From Thiodiazotropha sp040506195 (GTDB taxonomy: Bacteria; Pseudomonadota; Gammaproteobacteria; Chromatiales; Chromatiaceae), in the NCBI GenBank assembly GCA_040506195.1, contig JBEVXH010000007.1, positions 124,001 through 188,000 on the forward strand: DNA of 64,000 bases. The letters run 5' to 3'. The translations under genes and the position numbers were made by a program. The stretch's first letter is position 1; each line of letters begins with the position of its first letter. Positions 16,525 to 25,303 of the stretch are shown piece by piece. Under the pieces are notes generated by a model. The model made no database searches and was not told the origin of the DNA. It was given only the letters and a program-made list of their open reading frames with translations.

Positions 16525-19269
16525 TTACTCTGCCGGCATCACCTTAATCGCGCAGAACTTGAACTCAGGTATCTTGGCGGCAGGATCCAGCGCCTCGTTG
16601 GTCAACAGGTTGGCGGCTGCTTCGTGGTAACAAAAGGGGAGGAATACCTGGCCGGGTGACATACCCTCATCGGCACGGGCGAACGCGGTCACCTCGCCAC
16701 GCCTCGATTGCAACCTGATGGGGCCGCCGGGTTCGATATCAATGCGTGCGAGTTCCTCCGGATGCACACTGGCGACCGGGATCGGTTCAATCGTGTCGAG
16801 CACCGCTGCGTGCCGGGTCATGGCTCCGGTATGCCAGTGTTCCAGTTGACGGCCGGTGATCAATACCCAGGGATACTCCCGGTCCGGCAGTTCATCGGCG
16901 TTGGTGAAGGGGGCGGGTGTGAAGCTTGCCTTGCCTGAGGGAGTGGGAAATGTCTCAGTGAATATCACCGGTTGTCCAGGATCGTCTTCATCTTCACAGG
17001 GGTAGGTCACGGCGCCCTCCTGCTCCAGGCGCTCCCAAGAGATGCCGGCGATACTGGGCATCGCTTGACGCATCTCGGCAAAGACTTCCCTGGGATGGCT
17101 ATAGTGCCAGTCAAGATCTAACCTACGGGCCATTTCCTGGATGATTTCCAGGTCTTTTCGGGCCTGGCCTGGTGGATCTATCGCTTGACGCCCCAGCTGT
17201 ACCCGCCGGTCGGTATTGGTGAAACTGCCTGTCTTCTCGGCGAAGGCTGTAGCGGGAAGAATGACGTCTGCGTACCAGGCGGTTTCGGTCATGAAAATGT
17301 CTTGCACTACCAGGTGTTGCAGACTGGCCAGTGCCTTGCGCGCATGGTTTAGATTGGGGTCCGACATGGCGGGATTTTCACCCATGATATACATGCCCCT
17401 GATCGTGCCGTCGGTGATTGCATGCATGATCTCAACTACAGTGAGGCCCGGTTTCGGGTCGAGGGTGGTTCCCCAAAGGGCTTCAAATTTTGCCCGATTC
17501 ACCGGATTGTCCACCCGCTGGTAGTCGGGAAAGACCATGGGTATGAGCCCAACGTCGGAGGCGCCTTGTACATTGTTCTGACCGCGCAGAGGATGCAGTC
17601 CGGTACCCGGACGGCCGATCTGGCCCGTCATCAGGGCCAGGGATATGAGGGCGCGGGCATTGTCGGTACCGTGTATGTGCTGGGAGACTCCCATGCCCCA
17701 GAAGATGATGGATGCCTTGGAAGAAGCATATCGATGCGCCACCTCACGGATGGTGGCTGCATCGATGCCGCAGACATGCTCCATGGCCTCCGGGGTGAAG
17801 GAACTCAGGTGTTCCTCCAATATCTCATAACCGCTGGTGCGATTGCGGACGAATTCCTTATCGACCAGTCCCTGCTCGATGACCGAATGCATGATGGCAT
17901 TGAGTAGTGCGACGTCGGTATCGGGCTTGAACTGGAGGAAGTGTGTGGCGTGTCCCGCGATGGTGGTGCGTCGGGGATCCATCACGATCAGGGTCTTGCC
18001 TGCGTTCACCTGGTTCTTGATGAATGTGGCCGCCACCGGATGGTTCTCGGTGGTGTTGGAACCGATGATCAGGATCACTTCAGCCTTGTCCACATCGGCC
18101 ACCGGATTGGAGACTGCTCCTGAACCGATCATCTCCAGCAACGCTACCACGGAAGATGCGTGACAAAGACGTGTGCAGTGATCCACATTGTTACTGCCGA
18201 AACCGGTACGGACCAGCTTTTGAAACAGATAGGCTTCCTCGTTTGAACCCTTGGCGGAGCCGAAACCGGCCAAAGCTGTAGGCCCCTGTTCATCGCGCAA
18301 ATTGCGCAGGCCGCCGGCGGCGAATGCCAGTGCCTCCTCCCAATTCGCTTCACGGAAACCGACAAAGGGGTTGTCATGATCGAGTCCCAGCTCGGCCTGT
18401 TTAGGGGCGTTATCACGACGAATCAGCGGCACTGTAAGACGGTGCTTATGGTGGATATAGTCCAAACCATAGCGTCCTTTGACACACAGGCGGCTGTTGT
18501 TGGCCGGCCCATCACGTCCAGTGACATAGCGTATGCGGTTGTCACTTACATGGTAGGTGAGCTGGCAGCCGACTCCGCAATAGGGACAGACCGAATCGAC
18601 CTGCTTCTCGGTATGCGCCAAACCGTTGCCGTTGGCAGGCATCAGGGCGCCCGTGGGACAGGCTTGCACACATTCACCGCAGGCCACACAGCTACTCTCA
18701 CCCAGGCTATCTCCAGAGTCGAATACAATAGTCGAGGCGGCGCCTCGACGGGCATAACCGATCACATTGTTGACCTGCTCCTCGCGACAGGCGCGCAGGC
18801 AGCGGGTGCATTGGATGCAGGCATCCAGGTTCACCGCAATGGCGGGATGTGAGATGTCCGCTGCCGGTTGTTGGCGGACAGGGAAACGGGGCCTGCCCAG
18901 CTCCATTTTCTGCCACCAGTGATCGAGTTCATTGCGGTGGGTGTGTCGGGTTTCCGCCATATCGGACTGGAGCAGCTCCAACACCAACCTTTGCGCCTTG
19001 CGCGGTCGCTCATCCTGGCTTTTAACCACCATTCCCTCATTCGGTGTACGGCAACAGGCGGCTGCCAGGGCGCGTTCGCCCTCGATCTCCACCACACAGG
19101 CGCGGCAGTTGCCGTCGGGGCGCAGGCCATCCTTGTAACAGAGATGGGGGATATCGATGCCGGCCCGTTTGGCCGCCTGGAGCAGGGTCTCTCCCGGCTC
19201 GGCGCTGAGTGGCCTGCCGTCCAGCGTGAAATTGATGCGTTGTGGGAATGGCTGAGGTTCACGCGTCAT
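16525..19269 (-). CDS. fdhA: NAD-linked formate dehydrogenase, alpha (Mo/W-bis-MGD) subunit
   Basis: 914 residues. Domains in order: plant-type [2Fe-2S] ferredoxin (7-80; CYKDG, CRAC), NuoG-like His/Cys cluster (HTHRNELDHWW region), two [4Fe-4S] sites (CIQCTRCLRAC at 151-161, CVACGECVQAC at 194-204), a further [4Fe-4S] CPYCGVGC (228-235), the bis-MGD catalytic domain, and a C-terminal molybdopterin-binding domain. The catalytic residue is Cys369 in RLCHASSV, not selenocysteine. It oxidises formate to CO2 and passes electrons to the beta subunit, whose gene overlaps it by 11 bases. The layout matches Methylobacterium FDH1-type enzymes. Mo versus W cannot be told from sequence. Confidence 0.93.
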   Translation of the reverse strand: MTREPQPFPQRINFTLDGRPLSAEPGETLLQAAKRAGIDIPHLCYKDGLRPDGNCRACVVEIEGERALAAACCRTPNEGMVVKSQDERPRKAQRLVLELLQSDMAETRHTHRNELDHWWQKMELGRPRFPVRQQPAADISHPAIAVNLDACIQCTRCLRACREEQVNNVIGYARRGAASTIVFDSGDSLGESSCVACGECVQACPTGALMPANGNGLAHTEKQVDSVCPYCGVGCQLTYHVSDNRIRYVTGRDGPANNSRLCVKGRYGLDYIHHKHRLTVPLIRRDNAPKQAELGLDHDNPFVGFREANWEEALAFAAGGLRNLRDEQGPTALAGFGSAKGSNEEAYLFQKLVRTGFGSNNVDHCTRLCHASSVVALLEMIGSGAVSNPVADVDKAEVILIIGSNTTENHPVAATFIKNQVNAGKTLIVMDPRRTTIAGHATHFLQFKPDTDVALLNAIMHSVIEQGLVDKEFVRNRTSGYEILEEHLSSFTPEAMEHVCGIDAATIREVAHRYASSKASIIFWGMGVSQHIHGTDNARALISLALMTGQIGRPGTGLHPLRGQNNVQGASDVGLIPMVFPDYQRVDNPVNRAKFEALWGTTLDPKPGLTVVEIMHAITDGTIRGMYIMGENPAMSDPNLNHARKALASLQHLVVQDIFMTETAWYADVILPATAFAEKTGSFTNTDRRVQLGRQAIDPPGQARKDLEIIQEMARRLDLDWHYSHPREVFAEMRQAMPSIAGISWERLEQEGAVTYPCEDEDDPGQPVIFTETFPTPSGKASFTPAPFTNADELPDREYPWVLITGRQLEHWHTGAMTRHAAVLDTIEPIPVASVHPEELARIDIEPGGPIRLQSRRGEVTAFARADEGMSPGQVFLPFCYHEAAANLLTNEALDPAAKIPEFKFCAIKVMPAE

Positions 19270-20968
19270 GTTCCAGCTCCTGTGGAAAATATTTCAGTAC
19301 GCTCAGCATCGGGTTGGGCGCAGCCTGTCCCAATCCGCAGATGGATGCATCGATCATCACGCCGGCGAGTTCTTCCAGCAATTCCCGATCCCATTGATTA
19401 CGCATCATCAGGGTTACAGCCTTTTCGGTGCCGACCCGGCAGGGAGTACATTGACCGCAGGATTCGTGAGCGAAGAAACGCATCGCGTTGAGCGCCGCCT
19501 CCCGGGCGCTATCGTGTTGCGAGAGGACGATGATGGCGGCTGATCCGATGAAACAGCCATAGGGTTGTAAGGTATCGAAATCGAGTGGAATGTCGGCCAT
19601 TGAAGCGGGCAGGATGCCGCCTGATGCTCCACCGGGGAAGTAAGCGTAGAGCTCATGTCCTTGCTGCATACCGCCGCAATATTCATCGATGAGTTCGTGC
19701 ATTGTAATACCCGCGGGGGCCAGATGGACACCGGGTTTATTAATCCGGCCGCTGACCGAAAAACTGCGCAGGCCATGGCGGCCATTGCGACCCTGCTTGG
19801 TGAACCAGTCAGCGCCCCGTTCAAGCAGTTCGCGTACCCAGTAGAGGGTTTCCATATTGTGCTCCAGGGTAGGACGGCCGAAGAGTCCGACCTGGGCTAC
19901 GTAGGGGGGGCGTTGACGAGGCATACCGCGTTTGCCCTCGATCGACTCGATCATCGCCGACTCCTCGCCACAGATATAGGCACCGGCTCCCCGGCGCAGA
20001 TGGATGGGCGGCAGCGGACAGGGAGGGTCAGATCGCAAGGCCGACAACTCTCGCTCAAGCACGCTGCGAATGGCGGCGTACTCATCGCGCAGATAGATAT
20101 AGATTTCACTGATACCGACCGCCCGGGCAGCGATAAGCGCCCCTTCCAGAAAACGGTGGGGATCCCGCTCCAGATAGTACCGATCCTTGAAAGTGCCGGG
20201 TTCACCTTCGTCGATATTCACCGCCAGCAGGCGGGGCGCCGGCTGTTCACGCAGAATGCGCCATTTGCGACCGGCAGGGAATCCCGCTCCGCCCAGACCT
20301 CTGAGATTCGAGTCTTCCAGGCACTGAATTACCTGCTCGGGTGACAGCCGATGGGGGTCTCGATCATCGCTCTCATCTGTTTCCATGCGTTGCAGCAGGG
20401 CGTAACCGCCGCCGCCCAGATACCCTTTGTAGTCCAAGTAGTCGGGTAACTCGGGTTCGCCGTTTGCCGTATCCAGCAGTCGCTTCACTTTAACTGTATC
20501 GGCTTTGGATACCGGTTGTTTCCCTACCACGGCGACAGGTGCTTCCTGACAACGACCGACACACGGCACTCGTTGCACCCGAACACCACTACCGAGGCTT
20601 GCCTGCAGGTTGTTGATCAAATCTTCAGCCCCGGACAGGCTGCAAGAGATGGAGTCACAGACCCGAATCGTCAATGGCGGTGGCGTTTGGTTCTCCTTAA
20701 CCAGATCGAAATGGTGATAGAAACTGGCCACCTCATAGACCTGGGCGCTGGATAGGCTCATCTCCTGTGCAAGTGCCGCCAGATGATCCACTGAAATGTA
20801 TCCCAGGTGGTCTTGAATACGGTGCAACATTTCGATCAACAGATCAGGGCGGCGTGGGGCTTCCTCTCCCAGCAGTTCACGCACTTCAGCCAGTATGCTC
20901 GTTTTCACGGGACGGCCTTTGCTGCGGCCACGTCGTCGTTTGTCTGTTTTTACTTCTACTGATGACAA
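19259..20968 (-). CDS. fdhB: Formate dehydrogenase beta subunit (fused NuoE-NuoF type, NADH-forming)
   Basis: 569 residues, a fusion of the gamma and beta parts that are separate in FdsGB enzymes. The N-terminal NuoE-like domain (about 20-165) has its [2Fe-2S] ligands in CDSISC and CVGRC. The NuoF-like domain carries the FMN/NAD site (LRGLGGAGFPAGRKW, NIDEGEPGTFKDRYYLE) and the [4Fe-4S] ligands ESCGQCTPCR. It takes electrons from FdhA and reduces NAD+. It is first in the operon, behind a perfect sigma-54 promoter 64 bases upstream. Confidence 0.92.
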   Translation of the reverse strand: MSSVEVKTDKRRRGRSKGRPVKTSILAEVRELLGEEAPRRPDLLIEMLHRIQDHLGYISVDHLAALAQEMSLSSAQVYEVASFYHHFDLVKENQTPPPLTIRVCDSISCSLSGAEDLINNLQASLGSGVRVQRVPCVGRCQEAPVAVVGKQPVSKADTVKVKRLLDTANGEPELPDYLDYKGYLGGGGYALLQRMETDESDDRDPHRLSPEQVIQCLEDSNLRGLGGAGFPAGRKWRILREQPAPRLLAVNIDEGEPGTFKDRYYLERDPHRFLEGALIAARAVGISEIYIYLRDEYAAIRSVLERELSALRSDPPCPLPPIHLRRGAGAYICGEESAMIESIEGKRGMPRQRPPYVAQVGLFGRPTLEHNMETLYWVRELLERGADWFTKQGRNGRHGLRSFSVSGRINKPGVHLAPAGITMHELIDEYCGGMQQGHELYAYFPGGASGGILPASMADIPLDFDTLQPYGCFIGSAAIIVLSQHDSAREAALNAMRFFAHESCGQCTPCRVGTEKAVTLMMRNQWDRELLEELAGVMIDASICGLGQAAPNPMLSVLKYFPQELEHDA

Positions 20969-21032
20969 GTGTTTTTCCCTTCAAGAAAACAGTGGATTGG
21001 GTTTTTTGTTTTGTTTATCAATTATGAGTATT

Positions 21033-21058
21033 GCAAATCATGTGCCACTGCTCAGTGT
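21033..21058 (-). promoter_or_regulatory. Sigma-54 promoter for fdhBA with abutting dyad
   Basis: On the minus strand TGGCAC (21047-21042), five bases, TTGC (21036-21033): a perfect -24/-12 element with 10 bases between the invariant GG and GC. The palindrome CACTG-N2-CAGTG runs into the -24 box (21046-21057). The predicted start near 21021 leaves a leader of about 53 bases before fdhB. A nearly identical arrangement occurs before fhcB. Confidence 0.85.
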
Positions 21059-21231
21059 GGTGTATGAGCCTGTTGCCGATTGATCAGTGCACCAGTTTTC
21101 TCGCACATTGAGCAGTGTCTGTGTCTTCAGCAACACAATCATTTCCCTGTCGGCTTTGATATGTCGAATTATTCGGTATTGGCCGTAAATATGCATAGGT
21201 TTAACGATGTGCGATTGACAAAGAGGTTTAG

Positions 21232-22299
21232 ATGCGGGTGATCTCCAGTTTAAGACAGGCCTGTATGAGACAGGGGATTCTCAGTTTACAGGTTATCCAG
21301 AGTCTTCGTGTCGTAACTGTCGGCATAGTGCTGTTTCTGAGCACGGACGGACTTCAGGCTCGGACTGCCGATGCCAGGGAAATCGCCCCTGGCATCTTCG
21401 TCTGGCCGGGAATTCAAGAAGAGTTTTCTACACACAATCATGGGCATATCGCCAATACAGGGTTTATTGTGGGTAGCGAGCGTGTGGCGGTGATCGATAC
21501 CGGCAGCAGTTACCGGGAAGGATTGGCGTTACGCAAGATGATCCGTGAAATCACCCAACTGCCTATCGGGTACGTGATCCTTACCCATATGCATCCCGAT
21601 CATACCCTCGGTGCCGCTGCCTTCATACAGGATGATCCTGTCTTTATCGGCCATGAATACTTGGGAGATGCTCTGGCGAGGCGGCAGTCAACCTATCTGA
21701 ATCGGATGAAACAGATTCTCGGAGACATTGCGGAAGGCACGCAAATGGTGTTTCCGTCCCACAGTGTCAGCGTCGATCAGGTGAAACGACTGGACCTTGG
21801 TGGCAGATCTCTCCATTTGCATGCCTATCCGACGGCGCATACGAATAACGATTTAAGCGTCTATGATGATAAAACCGGGACATTGTGGCTCTCGGATCTG
21901 CTCTTTGTAGAGCGTCTGCCGGTGGTGGACGGCAGCCTGCTGGGATGGTTGAAGGTTATCCAAAAGCTCAGCAAGCAGGCCTGCGTTGCCGTTTCCTCAG
22001 ATGATGCGAAAAATCGTTCAACGGCCATTGAGACTAAGGCTAAGGGGCAATGTGGAAAGGTGAGACGCATCGTCCCGGGGCATGGGTCTGCTACAACCCA
22101 GTGGCAGAGTGCTTTGGCTGCTCAGCAACGTTATCTGGAGATTATCGCGGCAGACATCCGGGCGATCATTAAAAAGGGCGGAACCATCACCCAGGCGGTG
22201 CAAAGCGCGGGCCGGGAGGAAAAGGACAACTGGCTGTTGTTCAATGAGTTCCACGGCAGGAATGTGACTGCCGTATTTGCTGAATTGGAGTGGGAGTAG
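21232..22299 (+). CDS. Quinoprotein-associated periplasmic zinc metallohydrolase
   Basis: 355 residues with an N-terminal export segment and a metallo-beta-lactamase fold. Zinc motif THMHPDH appears in ILTHMHPDHTLGAAAF, with a later His in AYPTAHTNNDLSVY and Asp in TLWLSDLLFVERL. It resembles the metallohydrolases called quinoprotein relay system components, found beside SoxYZ-like carriers and PQQ dehydrogenases, and is related to SoxH. The next gene encodes that carrier. Substrate unknown. TTGGCCGTAAATATGCA (21179-21195) has sigma-54 spacing but is a poor match. Confidence 0.8.
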   Translation: MRVISSLRQACMRQGILSLQVIQSLRVVTVGIVLFLSTDGLQARTADAREIAPGIFVWPGIQEEFSTHNHGHIANTGFIVGSERVAVIDTGSSYREGLALRKMIREITQLPIGYVILTHMHPDHTLGAAAFIQDDPVFIGHEYLGDALARRQSTYLNRMKQILGDIAEGTQMVFPSHSVSVDQVKRLDLGGRSLHLHAYPTAHTNNDLSVYDDKTGTLWLSDLLFVERLPVVDGSLLGWLKVIQKLSKQACVAVSSDDAKNRSTAIETKAKGQCGKVRRIVPGHGSATTQWQSALAAQQRYLEIIAADIRAIIKKGGTITQAVQSAGREEKDNWLLFNEFHGRNVTAVFAELEWE

Positions 22300-22495
22300 G
22301 CGTGACATACCACAATTTTCCAGTGGTTAAGTGTTCGATTAATGCTATGGATCATTTGTGGTAGATACGACGTGTGAACTTGTCCATACAGATTGAATCT
22401 TTGTTGCAGGATAGTGGAGTGTGTTGAAAGACAAACCATTTTCTATCACTGGAACGCTTGTTTGAATAATTGATCTAACTTAGGACCGATTGCAT

Positions 22496-22514
22496 GAGTG
22501 TCAACAGGCCCTGG
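22496..22514 (+). repeat. Solo end of the TA-flanked repeat, diverged
   Basis: GAGTGTCAACAGGCCCTGG matches the repeat right end with a T-to-C change and TG instead of TA at the edge. It sits about 60 bases before the SoxYZ-like gene, which argues against using the in-frame ATG at 22498 as that gene's start. Confidence 0.55.
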
Positions 22515-22575
22515 AAGGTACGGCAATGATTTGCGGGTGCCGGCAATTTCCTTTTCTCATACGAGGACAAATGCT

Positions 22576-23424
22576 ATGTCAGCTGTCACAACGATGAAAA
22601 ACAACGGCGGGATATGGAATATCTGGCTCAAATTCTCAACGATCACGCTGTGCATGTGTCTTGCAACCGCTAATGCATGGGCAAATGACGAAGGAAACCG
22701 CTGGTTTCAGATAAAGACCTCTCTGTTTGGCGATAAAAGCATCCTTAGCGGTGAGGAGGTCCTGGGATTGGAATCCCCAGCCAGGGCAATGGATGCGGCG
22801 ATCGTTCCTATTGCCATCGATTCCAAGATCGAGCAGACCCCCGATCATTACATAAAGAGCCTCTATTTAGTGATCGATAATAATCCTTCGCCAGTGGCGG
22901 CGGTCTTCCGTTTTCCCGGAAAGCACAGTTGGGAAACCCTATCGACAAGGGTGCGTATTAATGCCTATACCGATCTGCGCGCAATCGCCGAACTCAGTGA
23001 TGGCAAGTTGTACATGGTGAACAATTATGTCAAGGCGTCAGGGGGGTGCTCTGCGCCTTCACTCAAGGATCCGGCTGCAGCCGCGGCACAGTTGGGGAAA
23101 ATCAAGTTTCGTTTGCCTGAGGAGTACAATCATGGGGATCTTGTCGCGACCCAATTGTTGATAAAACACCCGAACAATTCAGGCCTGCAGTTCGATCAGG
23201 TTTCCCGCTTTTACATACCAGCGGATTTTATCAGGACAATCGAGGTTACCTACAATGGCGAAGAAGTGTTTACCGCTGACACCGATATCTCGATCAGTGA
23301 GGACCCCAGTATTCGATTCGGTTTTACACCGGAAGAGACAGGGGTTCTGGAGGTTCATGTAAAGGATTCCAAGGGGAGATCTTTCTCCCATAGCATAGAT
23401 CTGACGGAAAACGGTAAAAGCTGA
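22576..23424 (+). CDS. Quinoprotein dehydrogenase-associated SoxYZ-like carrier
   Basis: 282 residues from ATG 22576. An earlier in-frame ATG at 22498 lies inside repeat DNA and would precede the signal peptide by 30 residues. Signal peptide: LKFSTITLCMCLATANAWA. The body combines a SoxY-like part, whose carrier cysteine sits in KASGGCSAPSLKDP, with a SoxZ-like C-terminal beta-sandwich (about 175-280). In SoxYZ the cysteine carries sulfur intermediates; in this fused family the cargo is unknown. The neighbouring metallohydrolase probably acts on it. Confidence 0.85.
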   Translation: MSAVTTMKNNGGIWNIWLKFSTITLCMCLATANAWANDEGNRWFQIKTSLFGDKSILSGEEVLGLESPARAMDAAIVPIAIDSKIEQTPDHYIKSLYLVIDNNPSPVAAVFRFPGKHSWETLSTRVRINAYTDLRAIAELSDGKLYMVNNYVKASGGCSAPSLKDPAAAAAQLGKIKFRLPEEYNHGDLVATQLLIKHPNNSGLQFDQVSRFYIPADFIRTIEVTYNGEEVFTADTDISISEDPSIRFGFTPEETGVLEVHVKDSKGRSFSHSIDLTENGKS

Positions 23425-23427
23425 TTT

Positions 23428-23799
23428 TCAGAAACAGTGTAAGGTGGAGTCGGCCTGCACCTCTCTCAGTTTGGCCACCGCTTTTTGCGACCAGGTGGAG
23501 CTTTTATAGATGGCGTTTCTTCCAGCCGCAGTCATCTGCTGCAGGCTCAATAGCGTCGAGATGTGCACGTACTCTTCATAGGGGATTGCCTTGGCGATAA
23601 GATCGATGCTGCATGAGCACTTCAGCATCATCTCGTGTGTCTGGCCGTTCGACGCCATGCAACCAATCACGTAGTCGGCCCTGGCGGAGGTCGGATAGTC
23701 GTTGCTGCCAGCAGTATCGTTGCACTCTTCTGCGCTTGCCATTGTGCAACACGCCAAGCCAAAACAAATTAGGAATGAGGAAAACTTTGATCTATTCAT
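23428..23799 (-). CDS. Small secreted cysteine-rich protein, quinoprotein cluster
   Basis: 123 residues with a signal peptide (FSSFLICFGLACCTMASA) and a mature part holding five cysteines, among them YVIGCMASNG and LKCSCSIDLIA. It stops 3 bases from the end of the convergent SoxYZ-like gene. From memory, similar small proteins recur in XoxF-type gene clusters, but I know of no assigned function. The paired CxC and the company of a Cys carrier and a rhodanese-like protein hint at a thiol role; that is inference. Confidence 0.65.
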   Translation of the reverse strand: MNRSKFSSFLICFGLACCTMASAEECNDTAGSNDYPTSARADYVIGCMASNGQTHEMMLKCSCSIDLIAKAIPYEEYVHISTLLSLQQMTAAGRNAIYKSSTWSQKAVAKLREVQADSTLHCF

Positions 23800-23833
23800 G
23801 GTTGAACGCCACCTCTGATATCGTGTAGAGCCC

Positions 23834-24102
23834 TAGGGCCTGTTAACACTAATCCAATCGGCCCTGTTGTGCCTGAAAAAGCGCCAATCAAGGCGCGAGG
23901 AGAGAGGTTTGGTGATTCCAAATGAACGACGAGCAACGCCGAGTGGCGCTTTTTCAGGCGCAACCCGAAGGGCTGGGGCTATTTTTCCGCCCAGCGGCGT
24001 TATCATTCGCTCATGTAGGGTAACTACACCTCGCTCATTCTGCCTTGCTGGGCAAAAAAATAGTCCCAGCAGGGCCGATTGGATTAGTGTTAACAGGCCC
24101 TA
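23834..24102. mobile_element. Complete MITE-like element with about 34-bp terminal inverted repeats and TA target
   Basis: The left end, from GGGCCTGTTAACACT at 23836, and the right end, finishing AGTGTTAACAGGCCC at 24100, are inverted copies over about 34 bases with a single mismatch. TA flanks both sides (23834-23835, 24101-24102), the target duplication typical of IS630/Tc1-mariner elements. About 265 bases lie between the TAs, with no transposase frame. The interior contains GC-rich dyads (GCGCC...GGCGC). Partial copies occur at 9697, 15890, 22496, 26311, 31134 and 36625. It supplies the stop codon of the gene that ends at 24100. Confidence 0.85.
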
Positions 24103-24789
24103 AATAGCCGGAGTGATTTGCCGGAATATCATGTCTTCATCGATGAGCACACTATCTCCGCTGTCGTTGGGTACCTTGGTGTGGATACGATATACGCCAC
24201 CTGGAACCTGGTCAGAAAATATGAATTCATAGCGTTTATTGATATAGAGTTTGTAATTCTCTGCATAGGGATCGGCAACAAAGGGTGTGATTACGATTTC
24301 TGTGCCGCTCATCACCTTACCATTGAGTTTGAAGTCTATCTCACGTACTACCATGGGCTCTGCAAACGAATTACGAATCCGGTTACGAAAAAAACCGATA
24401 TTGCCACCGGTATTTTTGGCCATTGTGGTAATATCACGCTCCAGAAAGTGAATGATAACCGGGTTGCCAGTGTATGCCTTAGCGGGACTGAAGTCGATAT
24501 GATGTGAACCGGTCAGGAAGTTGAATTCCAGATCCCGTTTACCTTCGGCGACCACATCGATCACCTTGATCTCGATACTATCCGAAAAACTGTCAGCATC
24601 CTTGGTCATGCTTTTAAAACCGTAATCGATTCGGCTGCCTTTCGGAACACCCTTCAGGTGGTCTTTGAAAAAAACCAGTTTTTGTGCTTCATTGAGTTTC
24701 GGTGGTGGTAAAATCTTGGTTGCAACCGCTGCTGTGGATGTGAACATCAATGCAGAAAGGCTAGCAATAATGATGCTGCTTTTGAGCAT
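24100..24789 (-). CDS. Exported protein of unknown function, quinoprotein cluster
   Basis: 229 residues with a signal peptide (IIIASLSALMFTSTAAVA). Predominantly beta-type sequence with the recognisable segment FNFLTGSHHIDFSPAKAY followed by IGFFRNRIRN. I recall similar proteins next to XoxF-type clusters but no function. The C-terminal half (EIVITPFVADPY through GGVYRIHTKVPN) resembles a SoxZ-like or thiol-carrier sandwich only loosely. Its stop TAG is made by TA of the target site plus G of the MITE at 23834-24102, so the original C-terminus may have been the same or slightly different. Confidence 0.7.
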   Translation of the reverse strand: MLKSSIIIASLSALMFTSTAAVATKILPPPKLNEAQKLVFFKDHLKGVPKGSRIDYGFKSMTKDADSFSDSIEIKVIDVVAEGKRDLEFNFLTGSHHIDFSPAKAYTGNPVIIHFLERDITTMAKNTGGNIGFFRNRIRNSFAEPMVVREIDFKLNGKVMSGTEIVITPFVADPYAENYKLYINKRYEFIFSDQVPGGVYRIHTKVPNDSGDSVLIDEDMIFRQITPAI

Positions 24790-24895
24790 AAATCAAACTC
24801 CTAAAAGATGTTTGCCGACATAGTGCATATCCACTTGTCGGAGATACGAAAATCGACAACCTTGGACCTGAATCCGGAAAGCCTTGTCTATTTTT

Positions 24896-25180
24896 TTATG
24901 CGCTGCGGAACAGGCCGAACAGCCAGGATAAGATCCCTTTTTTCTCACCACCAGCCTGTCGCGCACTTGCAGTCGAAGATGATCTGTTAAATGCAGGTGA
25001 TGAGGTATCTATTGCATTGGTAGTTGGCCGGGCAGCTGGATGATTGCTCATGCCCATGGCGTGGCGGTGCAGGATCGAATCCGTCGGTGGTGTTTGAAGC
25101 CAGATTTGGCGCTTCATCTCGACAGTTGTATCAAAATGGCGTTTGAGGACGGAATCCTCGGGATGTGTTGAGATATTCAT
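24896..25180 (-). CDS. Small protein with two PxDSxLxRH motifs and an amphipathic tail
   Basis: 94 residues from ATG 25180 (a longer start at 25213 exists; the AGGAGG-like site before 25180 favours the shorter form). Two copies of the same short motif occur: HPEDSVLKRHFDT near the N-terminus and PTDSILHRHAMG about 28 residues later, then a Ser/Ala-rich linker and a hydrophobic end (ILSWLFGLF). No function is known to me. The tail suggests membrane attachment from the cytoplasmic side. It lies within the minus-strand quinoprotein accessory operon. Confidence 0.6.
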   Translation of the reverse strand: MNISTHPEDSVLKRHFDTTVEMKRQIWLQTPPTDSILHRHAMGMSNHPAARPTTNAIDTSSPAFNRSSSTASARQAGGEKKGILSWLFGLFRSA

Positions 25181-25303
25181 AGTCTGTTCCTCCTGTATTT
25201 TGATATTCACCAAGCCAAAGAAACATTTGCCGCTGGTGTTGTTGAGTTCAAGCTTTTTTTAAAGATCTCCATGCAACATCTGGACAACCGAACCTTCTCG
25301 GTG

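Noticed and set aside
16525..19269. Selenocysteine at the formate dehydrogenase active site
   Set aside because: The position is an ordinary Cys369 codon (RLCHASS); there is no in-frame TGA.
21179..21195. Sigma-54 promoter for the metallohydrolase gene
   Set aside because: Spacing is right, but both boxes deviate (TGGCCGT, ATGCA); too weak to list as a feature.
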